A stretch of DNA of 14,006 nt from NCBI GenBank assembly GCA_015065045.1, contig SVRB01000030.1:1-14006 (forward strand), read 5' to 3'. The notes under the pieces were generated by a model. The model was not told the DNA's origin. It saw only the letters and a program-made list of their open reading frames with translations, and searched no databases. Source of the DNA: Oscillospiraceae bacterium. GTDB taxonomy: Bacteria > Bacillota > Clostridia > Oscillospirales > CAG-272. Position numbers and translations under genes: made by a program. Below are positions 1 through 7,282 of the stretch, piece after piece; positions within the stretch are counted from its first letter, which is position 1; every line of letters starts with the position of its first letter.

Positions 1-451
1 CAAATACGGTATGCTCGGCGGCATTCTCCGTACACCTAACTATTGGAAGCAGGAAAGAATTGCTCACGAAAGAGCAATGGAGCTTCTCAGTATATTCGAT
101 ATGGAATCTTTGGCAAACCATAAGGCTGGTTCACTTCCCTACGGCGCACAGAGACGTCTCGAAATCGTAAGAGCTCTCGGTACTAACCCCAGTCTTTTGC
201 TCCTCGACGAACCCGCGGCAGGTATGAACCCCTCGGAAACTGTTGAGCTTATGGAAAACATAATCAAGATTCGCGATACGTTCAAGATTGCTGTTTTGCT
301 TATCGAGCACGATATGAATCTTGTTATGGGTATCTGCGAGGGTATCTGCGTGCTTAACTTCGGTAAGGTTATCGCAAAAGGAAGCCCCGCTGATATTCAG
401 TCAAACCCCGTTGTTATCGAGGCTTACCTCGGTAAAAAGAAGGAGGGCTAA
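1..451 (+). CDS. livG: Branched-chain amino acid ABC transporter ATP-binding protein LivG (5'-truncated)
   Basis: This is the C-terminal part of one of the two cytoplasmic ATPases that power branched-chain amino acid (Leu/Ile/Val) import through the LivHM permease. The reading frame is open from base 2, and the residues before the first internal Met (K-Y-G) fit the family, so the gene starts outside the window. Visible motifs are the ABC signature in LPYGAQRRLEIVRAL, a Walker B followed by the D-loop (LLLLDEPAAGMNP, with the AAGMNP typical of LivG), and the switch histidine in LLIEHDM. The C-terminus (IEAYLGKKKEG) is the usual LivG ending, which separates it from other ABC ATPases. The Walker A is missing only because of the window edge. 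livF begins three bases after the stop, and its ribosome binding site lies inside the last codons of this gene, so the two are probably translationally coupled. Confidence 0.95.
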   Translation, partial: KYGMLGGILRTPNYWKQERIAHERAMELLSIFDMESLANHKAGSLPYGAQRRLEIVRALGTNPSLLLLDEPAAGMNPSETVELMENIIKIRDTFKIAVLLIEHDMNLVMGICEGICVLNFGKVIAKGSPADIQSNPVVIEAYLGKKKEG

Positions 452-454
452 ACT

Positions 455-1165
455 ATGTCACAGATTCTCAAGGTCGATAATATAAACGTTTACTACGGCG
501 CTATACACGCTATTAAGGGTGTTTCGCTTGAAGTAAACGAGGGCGAAATAGTTACCCTCATCGGTTCAAACGGCGCTGGTAAATCTACAACCCTTAAAGC
601 TATTTCAAACCTTCTCCATACAAAGACGGGCAGCATTGAGTTTAACGGCGAAAAGTTGGCTCACGTTCCCCCTCATAAGATCGTCAAAATGGGATTAGCT
701 CACGTTCCCGAAGGTAGAAGAATATTCCTTCAGATGTCAGTTCAGGAAAATCTTGAAATGGGCGCGTATACACAAAGCGGTAAGTTCTTCAACGAAGATA
801 TCGAAATGGTGTATGAACAGTTCCCCCGTTTGAAAGAACGTAGAAAACAGATCGCAGGAACACTTTCCGGCGGTGAACAGCAAATGTTGGCTATGGGTAG
901 AGCTCTTATGAGCCGTCCTAAGCTCCTTATGCTTGACGAGCCCTCAATGGGTCTCGCACCTATTCTTGTTGAACAGATCTTCGATATTATCAAGGAGCTT
1001 CACAAGAAAGGTACAACAATACTCCTCGTTGAACAGAACGCGCAGATGGCACTCTCAGTAGCCGATAGAGCGTACGTTATGGAAACGGGTAGAATTACCC
1101 TTTCAGGTACAGGAAAGGAACTCGCAACAAGCGACTCCGTTATTAAGGCTTACCTCGGTGGCTGA
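455..1165 (+). CDS. livF: Branched-chain amino acid ABC transporter ATP-binding protein LivF
   Basis: This is the second ATPase of the LivFGHM-type importer, 236 aa, the usual family length, and complete. Walker A is GSNGAGKST at residues 37-45, the signature LSGGEQQM at 137-144 and Walker B LLMLDEP at 157-163. The switch position reads LLVEQNA with Gln instead of His, which is normal for LivF and separates it from LivG (IEHDM). The ATG is preceded at 7 bases by AGGAGGG, part of the last livG codons. It is the last gene of the operon because a strong intrinsic terminator follows about 50 bases after the stop. The periplasmic-type binding protein and the permeases are presumably upstream, outside the window. 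Confidence 0.96.
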   Translation: MSQILKVDNINVYYGAIHAIKGVSLEVNEGEIVTLIGSNGAGKSTTLKAISNLLHTKTGSIEFNGEKLAHVPPHKIVKMGLAHVPEGRRIFLQMSVQENLEMGAYTQSGKFFNEDIEMVYEQFPRLKERRKQIAGTLSGGEQQMLAMGRALMSRPKLLMLDEPSMGLAPILVEQIFDIIKELHKKGTTILLVEQNAQMALSVADRAYVMETGRITLSGTGKELATSDSVIKAYLGG

Positions 1166-1213
1166 TAACGGTTAAAACTCAAAACATAAGACCATTATAA
1201 TAAATGAGAAAAT

Positions 1214-1255
1214 AAAACACCTAAGACGTAAAAATCTTGGGTGTTTTGTTTTGTG
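1214..1255 (+). terminator. Intrinsic terminator of the liv operon
   Basis: A 13-bp stem pairs 1214-1226 (AAAACACCTAAGA) with 1235-1247 (TCTTGGGTGTTTT). There is one G-T wobble, an 8-base loop and a T-rich tail (GTTTTGTG). It sits 48 bases after the livF stop, with no gene between. The A-tract on the left makes it potentially active in both directions. Confidence 0.85.
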
Positions 1256-1610
1256 CATAATAAAACGATCCTCTACAAAATTAAACATTATTGCATTACC
1301 GTAGGGGACGGCGTCACGCCACCTTCTCTCAACAGAGAAGGCGCAGAGTATAGTTTTTACTGCTTGATTTATAACAATCTACATACAACGAATTAAATAT
1401 TTACAATAAGCATGCACTGATTTTGAACCTTCTCCGGTGGGAGAAGGTGGCACACCGCATACAGATATTGTTTTATAATATAATGAAATGCGGTGTGTCG
1501 GATGAGTTCGTCTACTAAATATAGGATTTTAACCAATTATAATTTTTTACCATAACGGGCGACCAATGGTCGCCCCTACAAGATTAGGTTTTATTGTCTC
1601 TACAAAAACA
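1250..1610. repeat. Intergenic cluster of stem-loop repeats, no gene
   Basis: No credible gene lies between livF and the minus-strand small ORF. The stretch holds four inverted repeats. ACCTTCTCC (1427-1435) pairs with GGAGAAGGT (1440-1448) around GGTG. CCTTCTCT (1322-1329) pairs with AGAGAAGG (1334-1341). CACACCGCAT (1451-1460) pairs with ATGCGGTGTG (1488-1497). GGGCGACC (1557-1564) pairs with GGTCGCCC (1568-1575), followed by CCTACA. The sequence also contains GTAGGGG (1301-1307) and its complement CCCCTAC (1573-1579) at the outer edges. Short elements of this type are recalled as common dispersed repeats in gut Clostridia genomes; their copy number cannot be judged from one window. Confidence 0.7.
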
Positions 1611-1648
1611 AAAAACCATCGAAGACTTTTACATCTTCGATGGTTTTT
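1611..1648 (-). terminator. Intrinsic terminator after the 712-aa/small-ORF unit
   Basis: A perfect 15-bp stem pairs 1611-1625 (AAAAACCATCGAAGA) with 1634-1648, around an 8-base loop. Read on the minus strand it is followed by a T-rich run (TGTTTTTGTAG). It lies 18 bases after the stop codon of the 37-residue ORF and 156 bases after that of the 712-aa gene. The transcript therefore most likely includes the small ORF. Confidence 0.88.
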
Positions 1649-1665
1649 ATTTTATTCACTAATTA

Positions 1666-1779
1666 TTAGTTCAATGAATCATTCTCCCCAGGCATTTCAG
1701 GATCGCTCATAGTGATAATATCTTTTTCTGAGAACTTAATTACTTCGATAATAGGTTCTTCAAAATTCATTTTATTCAT
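1666..1779 (-). CDS. Small acidic protein, 37 aa, unknown function
   Basis: I do not recognise a named family. The ORF begins MNKMNFEEPIIEVIKF, continues SEKDIITMSDPEMPG and ends ENDSLN, with about nine acidic and three basic residues. It has no membrane segment or signal peptide. Support for translation is strong: AGGAGGAG (1787-1794) sits 7 bases before the ATG. The gene starts 24 bases after the stop of the 712-aa secreted protein on the same strand, and a perfect terminator follows its own stop. From memory, gut Clostridia have many short ORFs of the form 'E-x-P-x-I-E-V-[IV]-x-F-x-x-x-D-[IV]-I-T-x-S' with acidic tails. This one fits that pattern (IIEVIKF then DIITMS), but I cannot verify it here. 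A second in-frame ATG at codon 4 is less well spaced. It could be a precursor or regulatory peptide, or an accessory subunit of the upstream protein. Confidence 0.72.
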   Translation of the reverse strand: MNKMNFEEPIIEVIKFSEKDIITMSDPEMPGENDSLN

Positions 1780-1803
1780 TATATTTCTCCTCCTATTCTA
1801 TAA

Positions 1804-3942
1804 TTAAGATCTTGTCAATTCCACAGCTGCCATGTAGTAGTCGTACATTGCACGAACAACTGCTTTATCAGCATCTGTAACGTTTGCGCTCTGGCTATTG
1901 TCTATAGCATAGAGGTAGTTCATTACGCTGTAGTTAATTACAATACCGTCAACGTTTACAGTAGGCTGTGTATTGTACTCAGTAGGATCCTGACCTTCTG
2001 TCTGATAGTAATACATACTACCACTCTTTACAAGGCCCAATGCTTCCATTTCATTAGCTGTCAATGCTGTATTAGCAGTGAAGTAATGTCTGATTACAGT
2101 CTGGTTGAACAATACGATTGTTGTCTTTTCATATGTAAGCTTTGTTGATGAACCTGTCTTAGATGCTGTCTGAGCAGGTGCTGCTACAGCACTTGATATA
2201 ACGCCCTTGAATTCTTCGGGAACGTTTGCGTTTGCCAAATCTTCATCAGCTACTTCAGAATCAAACTTCTTCTGTGCCATTGCACCGTAGTTAAGAGTTG
2301 CGTATACAACTTCAGCAAATTCTGCGTTTGCCGAATCAGCTAACATCTGTTCAGCATATCCTGCAAATGTTGTAGAAACTGCATCGCACTTATATTCTTC
2401 GCTGCCTTCTCCAACAACAAACTGAACACTAACTCTTTCTGTCATTTCTGTAGCATACAACTCAGCAGAAACTGTGATCTTATCATTTACAATATCAGAA
2501 GCTGCTACTTCTACTACTTCTTCAACTCTGTCGCCTATTGTTAATTTATAGGAAACGGGTTTGCCTTCAGCCAATGCTGTATCAGCTGCTTCAGTTACGT
2601 CGAATGTGAAGTTAAGAACTACGTTTTCATCAAGTGTAGCGTTAACCTGATCGATCATAACATAGGGGTTTGTCTTAATAATTTCAGAAAATCCTGCTGT
2701 ATTCAAAGTTGTTACGCTATCCTGATCATATGTAAGAGTTGATTTTGGGTGTGCCCAAGGCTTGTTAGCGCCAACCTGTTGATCGTAGTATACAGTTCCA
2801 ACTTCCGCACCGCGAGCAATATTAACATACAAGTGGAATTTATATTCGTCATTTTCCTTTGTGTCGTCGATACCCTTTCCGGAGAATCCATAAATTGTAC
2901 CAACAGTACCATCATTAACGTTAATCGTTACGTTTCCTGAAACCCAACCATATCTTCTTGCATTTGCTCTTGTTGCGCCCTGGCCGTGAATAGATGCAAC
3001 GTTTGCAGTACCGCCAACAGTAATTGTAGAATTACCAATCAACTTACCTTGCTGATTATTAGTACCACCCAAACTATGTCCTGCACCGTAAAGACCTCTC
3101 CAATTACCTGAGTTTACTGTAATAGTAGGGTTACCAGAACGGTCAGAATATGCGTGTCCGGCAAAAATATTGGGATACAAGCTACCTGCTGTTTCATCAG
3201 ATTTTTCTGATGTTACTGTAACTGTATCAGTAACAGTAAAGTTTCTTCCGTTTGCAAAGAAGCTAAAGCCTTCCTCGTAAGAAGCATTTTTAGAACCGTC
3301 ATTGTATATGTACTTTACGCTAAGATCATCAAACTTAACATGTGCATCAGTGTTCATTGAGCAAATTACAACTGTTGAATGCCATACTGAATGGTCCAAA
3401 ACAAGCTTTGCACCGGAATTTGCATAATTTACACCGTCATAAGTTGTTGTAATAGTAAGATTTTTGTATGTGCAAGCACCTAAATCGAAATCTCCACGGT
3501 CATTTACACCAACCTGGCTTGCAACATCAATAGCAACCTCGTCAAGCAAAACAATTACGCCATTTGTAGTACCGTTAAGAGCAACAATCGCCTTGTAAAG
3601 AGGGTTAAGCTTATAAATGCTAGTAATACCTGTTACTTTTGTTGCACCTTTACCTCTATAGCCGTTTATCTGATCAACAGCTTCGGCATAGGTCTTTCCT
3701 GCTGTAATTACTTTTGATCCTAAATTAGAACCACCAGTTGTAGTTACAGTTACATCACTTTCGACTGTGCCGGGACCTATAACTGTAGCACCTTCAGGCG
3801 CTCTTTGTCTTCCTGCTTCTGTAGAGTAAACGTAGATAACAGTCTGTTCGCCTTCATCAGCAGAAGCAAACACTACTGCGCATGATACGATTACCGCAAC
3901 AAGCAATAATGCAGGTACAAGAAATTTTGCAAATTTTCTCAT
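1804..3942 (-). CDS. Secreted beta-helix-like surface protein with C-terminal LNYGAxAQ-type domain
   Basis: This is a 712-aa exported protein of unknown function. Residues 1-28 form a signal peptide (KFAKFLVPALLLVAVIV, then FASA before DEGEQ, a signal peptidase I site). IVSC at 18-21 resembles a lipobox, but the hydrophobic run continues past the Cys, so lipidation is less likely. Residues about 110-430 consist of short beta-rich Gly/Asn repeats (NPTITVNSGNWRGLYGAGHS; VTINVNDGTVGTIYGFSGKG), suggesting a right-handed beta-helix. They match segments of the 487-aa and 442-aa proteins. Residues about 430-525 look like an Ig-like beta domain. The rest contains VVYATLNYGAMAQKKF (545-560) and a weaker echo, AVVRAMYDYYMAA, at the end. 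There is no LPxTG motif and no C-terminal membrane segment, so it is probably released or held non-covalently. The ATG has AAGGAGA 6 bases upstream and its own promoter. Confidence 0.85.
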   Translation of the reverse strand: MRKFAKFLVPALLLVAVIVSCAVVFASADEGEQTVIYVYSTEAGRQRAPEGATVIGPGTVESDVTVTTTGGSNLGSKVITAGKTYAEAVDQINGYRGKGATKVTGITSIYKLNPLYKAIVALNGTTNGVIVLLDEVAIDVASQVGVNDRGDFDLGACTYKNLTITTTYDGVNYANSGAKLVLDHSVWHSTVVICSMNTDAHVKFDDLSVKYIYNDGSKNASYEEGFSFFANGRNFTVTDTVTVTSEKSDETAGSLYPNIFAGHAYSDRSGNPTITVNSGNWRGLYGAGHSLGGTNNQQGKLIGNSTITVGGTANVASIHGQGATRANARRYGWVSGNVTINVNDGTVGTIYGFSGKGIDDTKENDEYKFHLYVNIARGAEVGTVYYDQQVGANKPWAHPKSTLTYDQDSVTTLNTAGFSEIIKTNPYVMIDQVNATLDENVVLNFTFDVTEAADTALAEGKPVSYKLTIGDRVEEVVEVAASDIVNDKITVSAELYATEMTERVSVQFVVGEGSEEYKCDAVSTTFAGYAEQMLADSANAEFAEVVYATLNYGAMAQKKFDSEVADEDLANANVPEEFKGVISSAVAAPAQTASKTGSSTKLTYEKTTIVLFNQTVIRHYFTANTALTANEMEALGLVKSGSMYYYQTEGQDPTEYNTQPTVNVDGIVINYSVMNYLYAIDNSQSANVTDADKAVVRAMYDYYMAAVELTRS

Positions 3943-3948
3943 AAAAAT

Positions 3949-3955
3949 TCTCCTT
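3949..3955 (-). promoter_or_regulatory. Ribosome binding site of the 712-aa gene
   Basis: AAGGAGA on the minus strand lies 6 bases before the ATG at 3942. It fixes the start at the Met that opens the signal peptide. Confidence 0.8.
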
Positions 3956-4014
3956 ATTATTATATTATATTTTTTGTGTATCTATAAGTAGAGACAAGTA
4001 TACACTATACACAT

Positions 4015-4044
4015 ATAATACCATATCTATTCACATTTTGTCAA
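4015..4044 (-). promoter_or_regulatory. Sigma-A promoter of the 712-aa gene
   Basis: On the minus strand a perfect -35 TTGACA (4039-4044) is separated by 18 bases from a -10 TATTAT (4015-4020). Transcription would begin near 4008 and give a leader of roughly 65 bases. No riboswitch-like fold was recognised in that leader. Confidence 0.75.
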
Positions 4045-4215
4045 TATCAAAATTCACATATTATTTCTCATTTTTTTAATCAATTTTAACAAATGAAACT
4101 ACCATATATTATGTCATTTTGTCATTTCGGCGTATGTTTGTTACTGTAACACACAAATCAGCTTATTTACAACAATTTTCCCTTTAATATTCACACAAAA
4201 ATTATGAACAAAACC
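4045..4215. other. Intergenic AT-rich stretch, nothing recognised
   Basis: Between the 712-aa gene promoter and the palindromic element I see only AT-rich sequence. There is no start codon with a ribosome binding site and no strong hairpin. It may hold upstream promoter elements for the minus-strand gene. Confidence 0.5.
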
Positions 4216-4373
4216 AAAGCTTTCTCCGGTAGGAGAAAATGGTAGACGTAGACTAACAGATGAGGTATAGGACACGAAGTATCCGTTTTTCCTAATTGTT
4301 TTTTCATTAAAACGCCATCTGCGACGGCTAACCTCATCAGTCCTTCGGACAGCTTCTCCTCGAGGAGAAGCCT
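4216..4373. repeat. MITE-like palindromic element, about 158 bp
   Basis: Both ends are hairpins of related sequence. The left is TTTCTCC (4221-4227) with GGAGAAA (4232-4238). The right is a perfect 20-bp palindrome, GCTTCTCCTC/GAGGAGAAGC (4352-4371). Inside them an 8-bp inverted pair, GATGAGGT (4259-4266) and ACCTCATC (4331-4338), and a small hairpin GTCC-TTC-GGAC (4340-4350) give nested symmetry. The left end reads as an imperfect inverted copy of the right end. The left hairpin matches the one at 1427-1448 in 15 of 16 core bases (TTCTCCGGTxGGAGAA). No clear target-site duplication was found. Protein-like ORFs read from it are artefacts of the repeat. Confidence 0.6.
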
Positions 4374-4395
4374 TACACTAATACGGAGCATTAAA

Positions 4396-4445
4396 GTAGG
4401 GATCCCTACCGACAAAGTCTCTTTATAAGCCCTCCCCTGCGGGAG
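4396..4445. repeat. Two further small palindromes downstream of pckG
   Basis: GTAGGGATCCCTAC (4396-4409) is a perfect 14-bp palindrome. CTCCC (4432-4436) pairs with GGGAG (4441-4445) around a 4-base loop. They continue the hairpin-rich stretch up to the pckG terminator and probably belong to the same class of intergenic repeat. No gene is present. Confidence 0.55.
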
Positions 4446-4463
4446 TTATATTTTTACAAACAA

Positions 4464-4497
4464 AAAAAAGAAACCTTCTTGCGAAAGTTTCTTTTTT
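4464..4497 (-). terminator. Intrinsic terminator of pckG
   Basis: An 11-bp stem pairs 4464-4474 (AAAAAAGAAAC) with 4487-4497 (GTTTCTTTTTT). It extends by three more pairs after one C-A mismatch, around the loop TTGC. On the minus strand a T-run follows directly, about 17 bases after the pckG stop. Confidence 0.85.
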
Positions 4498-4513
4498 ATT
4501 GTAAAGCGTTATA

Positions 4514-6292
4514 TTACTTAAGGTTAGCTTCGAGAGTTGCAAGTTCTGCCTTGAGTTCTGCAGGAACTGTGTCACCGATCTTAGCATAGAATTCCTTAAT
4601 GCCGGCAATTTCTTCGCTCCAAACAGCCTTGTCAACATTAAGAAGCTCTTTTACAACGTCGATATCGATGTCGAGACCTTCGATGTTGATGTCTTCTGCC
4701 TTCGGAACGTAACCGATTGCAGTTTCAACAGCGTCTACCTTACCTTCGCAACGAGCGAGGATCCAGAGAAGAACACGCATATTGTCACCGAATCCGGGCC
4801 AAATGAAGTTGCCTTCATCGTCTGTACGGAACCAGTTAACGTTGAAGATAAGGGGCTTGTTTGTAATCTTTGTGCCCATTTCGATCCAGTGCTTGAAGTA
4901 GTCACCCATGTTGTAACCTGTAAAGGGAAGCATAGCCATGGGGTCACGACGTACTACGCCAACAGCGCCTGCTGCAGCTGCTGTTGTTTCGGAAGCCATG
5001 ATAGAACCAACAAATACACCATTGTTCCAGTCGCGTGACTGATATACAAGGGGAGCTGTCTTTGCACGTCTACCACCGAATACGATAGCGGAGATCGGAA
5101 CGCCTGCGGGATTGCTGAATTCAGAAGAAATGCAGGGGCAGTTGATTGCCATAGAAGTAAATCTGGAGTTGGGGTGAGCACCACAAGTTGACTTATCCTT
5201 CTTGTCGAACTTAGTGTAATCCCACTTGTTACCCTTCCAGTCAATAGCATTTGCAGGAGGATTCTTGTCGAGACCTTCCCACCATACTGTGTTATCATCG
5301 AGGTTGTGAACAACGTTTGTGAAGATTGTTTCACGCATTGTTGTCTTAAGAGCATTGGGGTTAGACTTGTCGTTTGTACCGGGAGCAACGCCGAAGAATC
5401 CGTTTTCGGGGTTAACTGCCCAAAGTCTGCCGTCAGCACCAACACGGAGCCAAGCAATATCGTCACCTACGCACCATACCTTGTAACCCTTTTCGCGATA
5501 AATTTCGGGGGGAATAAGCATAGCGAGGTTTGTCTTACCACATGCAGAGGGGAATGCAGCTGAAATATACTTGATTTCGCCATTGGGGAATTCAATACCG
5601 AGAATAAGCATATGTTCTGCCATCCAGCCTTCTTTTCTTCCGAGGTAAGATGCGATACGGAGTGCGAAGCACTTCTTACCGAGAAGAACGTTACCGCCGT
5701 AACCTGAGTTGATGGACCAGATTGTGTTGTCCTGAGGGAAGTGAACGATGTATCTGTTTTCTTCATCGAGGTCTGCTCTTGCATGGAGACCCTTGATAAA
5801 GCCTGCTTCATCATCGGGAAGAGCTTCGAGAACTGTCTTTCCAACTCTTGTCATGATAAGCATATTGAGTACAACGTAGATAGAGTCTGTAAGCTCGATA
5901 CCGATCTTAGCAAAGTCAGAACCTACAACACCCATTGAATAAGGGATAACGTACATTGTTCTGCCCTTGTATGATCCGCGATAGAGCTTTGTAAGCTTTT
6001 CATACATTTCAGCGGGAGCCATCCAGTTGTTGAGGGGTCCTGCTTCTTCTTTTGTTTCTGTACAAATAAATGTACGGTTTTCTACACGAGCAACGTCATT
6101 GATTGCTGTGCGGTGCAAATAGCAACCGGGGAGCTTGTCCTGATTAAGCTTGATAATTTCAGATGTTGAGCAAGCTTCTTCGCGAAGTGCCTCTCTCTGT
6201 TCGTCTGAACCGTCGATCCATACGATCTTGTCAGGGCAAGTAAGCTCTGCCATTTCGTTAATCCATTGGTTTACATACTTGTTGGTTGTCAT
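4514..6292 (-). CDS. pckG: Phosphoenolpyruvate carboxykinase (GTP)
   Basis: This cytosolic enzyme interconverts oxaloacetate plus GTP with PEP, CO2 and GDP. In fermentative Clostridia it can serve gluconeogenesis or run toward oxaloacetate. The protein has 592 aa, close to the roughly 600 expected for the GTP-dependent family. FPSACGKTN at 247-255 is the PEPCK P-loop with the reactive cysteine (C251), which is diagnostic for the GTP type over the ATP type. GDDIAW at 276-281 is the metal-binding kinase-2 motif, and NPENGFFGVAPGT lies at 294-306. The ATG has GGAGG 9 bases upstream. The gene follows rsmA on the same strand after about 70 bases, with a weak hairpin between them. I found no convincing promoter in that gap, so read-through from rsmA is possible. 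Confidence 0.97.
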   Translation of the reverse strand: MTTNKYVNQWINEMAELTCPDKIVWIDGSDEQREALREEACSTSEIIKLNQDKLPGCYLHRTAINDVARVENRTFICTETKEEAGPLNNWMAPAEMYEKLTKLYRGSYKGRTMYVIPYSMGVVGSDFAKIGIELTDSIYVVLNMLIMTRVGKTVLEALPDDEAGFIKGLHARADLDEENRYIVHFPQDNTIWSINSGYGGNVLLGKKCFALRIASYLGRKEGWMAEHMLILGIEFPNGEIKYISAAFPSACGKTNLAMLIPPEIYREKGYKVWCVGDDIAWLRVGADGRLWAVNPENGFFGVAPGTNDKSNPNALKTTMRETIFTNVVHNLDDNTVWWEGLDKNPPANAIDWKGNKWDYTKFDKKDKSTCGAHPNSRFTSMAINCPCISSEFSNPAGVPISAIVFGGRRAKTAPLVYQSRDWNNGVFVGSIMASETTAAAAGAVGVVRRDPMAMLPFTGYNMGDYFKHWIEMGTKITNKPLIFNVNWFRTDDEGNFIWPGFGDNMRVLLWILARCEGKVDAVETAIGYVPKAEDINIEGLDIDIDVVKELLNVDKAVWSEEIAGIKEFYAKIGDTVPAELKAELATLEANLK

Positions 6293-6347
6293 TTGGTTTT
6301 GCCTCCAGTTTATAATATAAATTTTTTTATTTTTTCGCTTTTTATAT

Positions 6348-6368
6348 AAAAAGGAATGTATTTATTCC
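6348..6368 (-). terminator. Possible weak terminator at the end of rsmA
   Basis: GGAAT (6353-6357) pairs with ATTCC (6364-6368) around GTATTT, and five T follow on the minus strand (6348-6352). The stem overlaps the rsmA stop codon and is short and AT-rich. It would at most reduce transcription into pckG. Confidence 0.35.
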
Positions 6369-7228
6369 TCTTTTTGCGCTTTTTTTATTATATCGGACAA
6401 TCTTGCAAATTCCGATATACCGAGCTTTTCTCCGCGAACGTTTTCGTCAAGTTCCGCCTCAGCAACAGCCTTGATTATAAGCTCCTTGCTAAGTCCAATC
6501 TTGCCCGACAATGCGTTCACCAAAGTCTTTCTTCTTTGTTCAAATGCCGCCTTGATAACCCTGAAGAACAGCTTTTCGTCTTCCACCTTAACGGGCGGCT
6601 CATCATAAACGGTTATTTGAATTACAGCCGAGTCAACCTTAGGTGCCGGCATAAAGTTACCCGCGCTTACGTTGAACAGCTTCTTTACTTTTCCATAATA
6701 GCTTACGGACGCCGTAACAGCTCCGTAATCCCCTTCCTTCGAGTCGGAGCAAAGTCGGTCAGCGACCTCTTTTTGCACCATAAACGTCATCTTCTTAAAA
6801 GGAAGTCTGCTTTCAAGAAGGAGCATCAATATAGGTGTAGTTATATAATACGGAAGATTCGCGCAAACATACACGTCTCCGCCTACAAACTTTTCTTCAA
6901 ACAGCTTTTTTATGTCTGTTTTCATTATATCCGAGTTTATTACCTCAACGTTGTCAAAATCCGCCAAGGTCTCTTCCAATACCGGAATAAGTCCCGTATC
7001 TATCTCAACTGCCACCACTTTTTTAGCCACAGAACACAGTTCTCTCGTCAAGGTTCCGATTCCGGGACCTATCTCAAGAACGTAGTCGTTTTCGGTAGCA
7101 CCGCACTCATCAGCTATTCGAATCGGCACGTCTTCGTTTATAAGAAAATTTTGTCCAAACTTCTTCTGAAACTTAATTCCGTGCTTTTCCATCAAAGCCT
7201 TTACAGTACCGATATTCGTAAGCTTCAT
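6362..7228 (-). CDS. rsmA: 16S rRNA (adenine1518-N6/adenine1519-N6)-dimethyltransferase RsmA/KsgA
   Basis: The product dimethylates two adjacent adenines in the 3'-terminal helix of 16S rRNA, using SAM, during 30S maturation. At 288 aa it is of normal length. It carries QKKFGQNFLI at the N-terminus, SAM motif LEIGPGIGTL at 51-60, the catalytic NLPYY at 124-128, FMPAPKVDSAV in the C-terminal half and FEQRRKTL near the end. The open frame extends upstream to 7339, but those codons lie in the antisense of tRNA-Thr. The MKLTNIGT start at 7228 gives the family's usual N-terminus and has AGAGGAA about 8 bases upstream. No clear promoter of its own was found. Its upstream region is shared with the divergent tRNA promoter. 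Confidence 0.95.
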   Translation of the reverse strand: MKLTNIGTVKALMEKHGIKFQKKFGQNFLINEDVPIRIADECGATENDYVLEIGPGIGTLTRELCSVAKKVVAVEIDTGLIPVLEETLADFDNVEVINSDIMKTDIKKLFEEKFVGGDVYVCANLPYYITTPILMLLLESRLPFKKMTFMVQKEVADRLCSDSKEGDYGAVTASVSYYGKVKKLFNVSAGNFMPAPKVDSAVIQITVYDEPPVKVEDEKLFFRVIKAAFEQRRKTLVNALSGKIGLSKELIIKAVAEAELDENVRGEKLGISEFARLSDIIKKAQKEE

Positions 7229-7241
7229 TCCGTTTTTCCTC

Positions 7242-7270
7242 TTGACAAAGTTATTTGCGTGTGATATAAT
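7242..7270 (+). promoter_or_regulatory. Consensus sigma-A promoter of tRNA-Thr
   Basis: A perfect -35 TTGACA (7242-7247), a 17-base spacer and a perfect -10 TATAAT (7265-7270) end 12 bases before the tRNA. The expected start is near 7277, leaving a leader of only a few bases for RNase P to remove. The -35 box lies 14 bases upstream of the divergent rsmA start codon. Confidence 0.92.
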
Positions 7271-7282
7271 TTCAAGCGGTTT

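Noticed and set aside
1250..1610. CRISPR array in the repeat-rich intergenic stretch
   Set aside because: The hairpins differ from each other and are irregularly spaced. There is no repeated unit with unique spacers and no cas gene.
3880..3885. Lipobox-like IVSC in the signal sequence of the 712-aa protein
   Set aside because: The hydrophobic stretch continues after the cysteine (AVVFASA), and a good signal peptidase I site follows, so lipidation is less likely.
4191..4415. 74-aa open frame on the minus strand over the palindromic element
   Set aside because: It is a translation of the hairpin repeat (RLLLEEKLSEGLMRL), a well-known type of spurious ORF, and no Shine-Dalgarno is present.
4954..5844. 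Overlapping 125- and 170-aa frames inside pckG
   Set aside because: They are shadow frames of a strongly supported pckG coding sequence.
6305..6320. TATTAT-like -10 box just before pckG
   Set aside because: It abuts the ribosome binding site, leaves no room for a leader, and has no matching -35 at 16-18 bases.
6356..7264. 302-aa open frame on the plus strand opposite rsmA
   Set aside because: It lies entirely on the complement of rsmA, has an unnatural composition rich in Phe, Tyr and His, and has no ribosome binding site.
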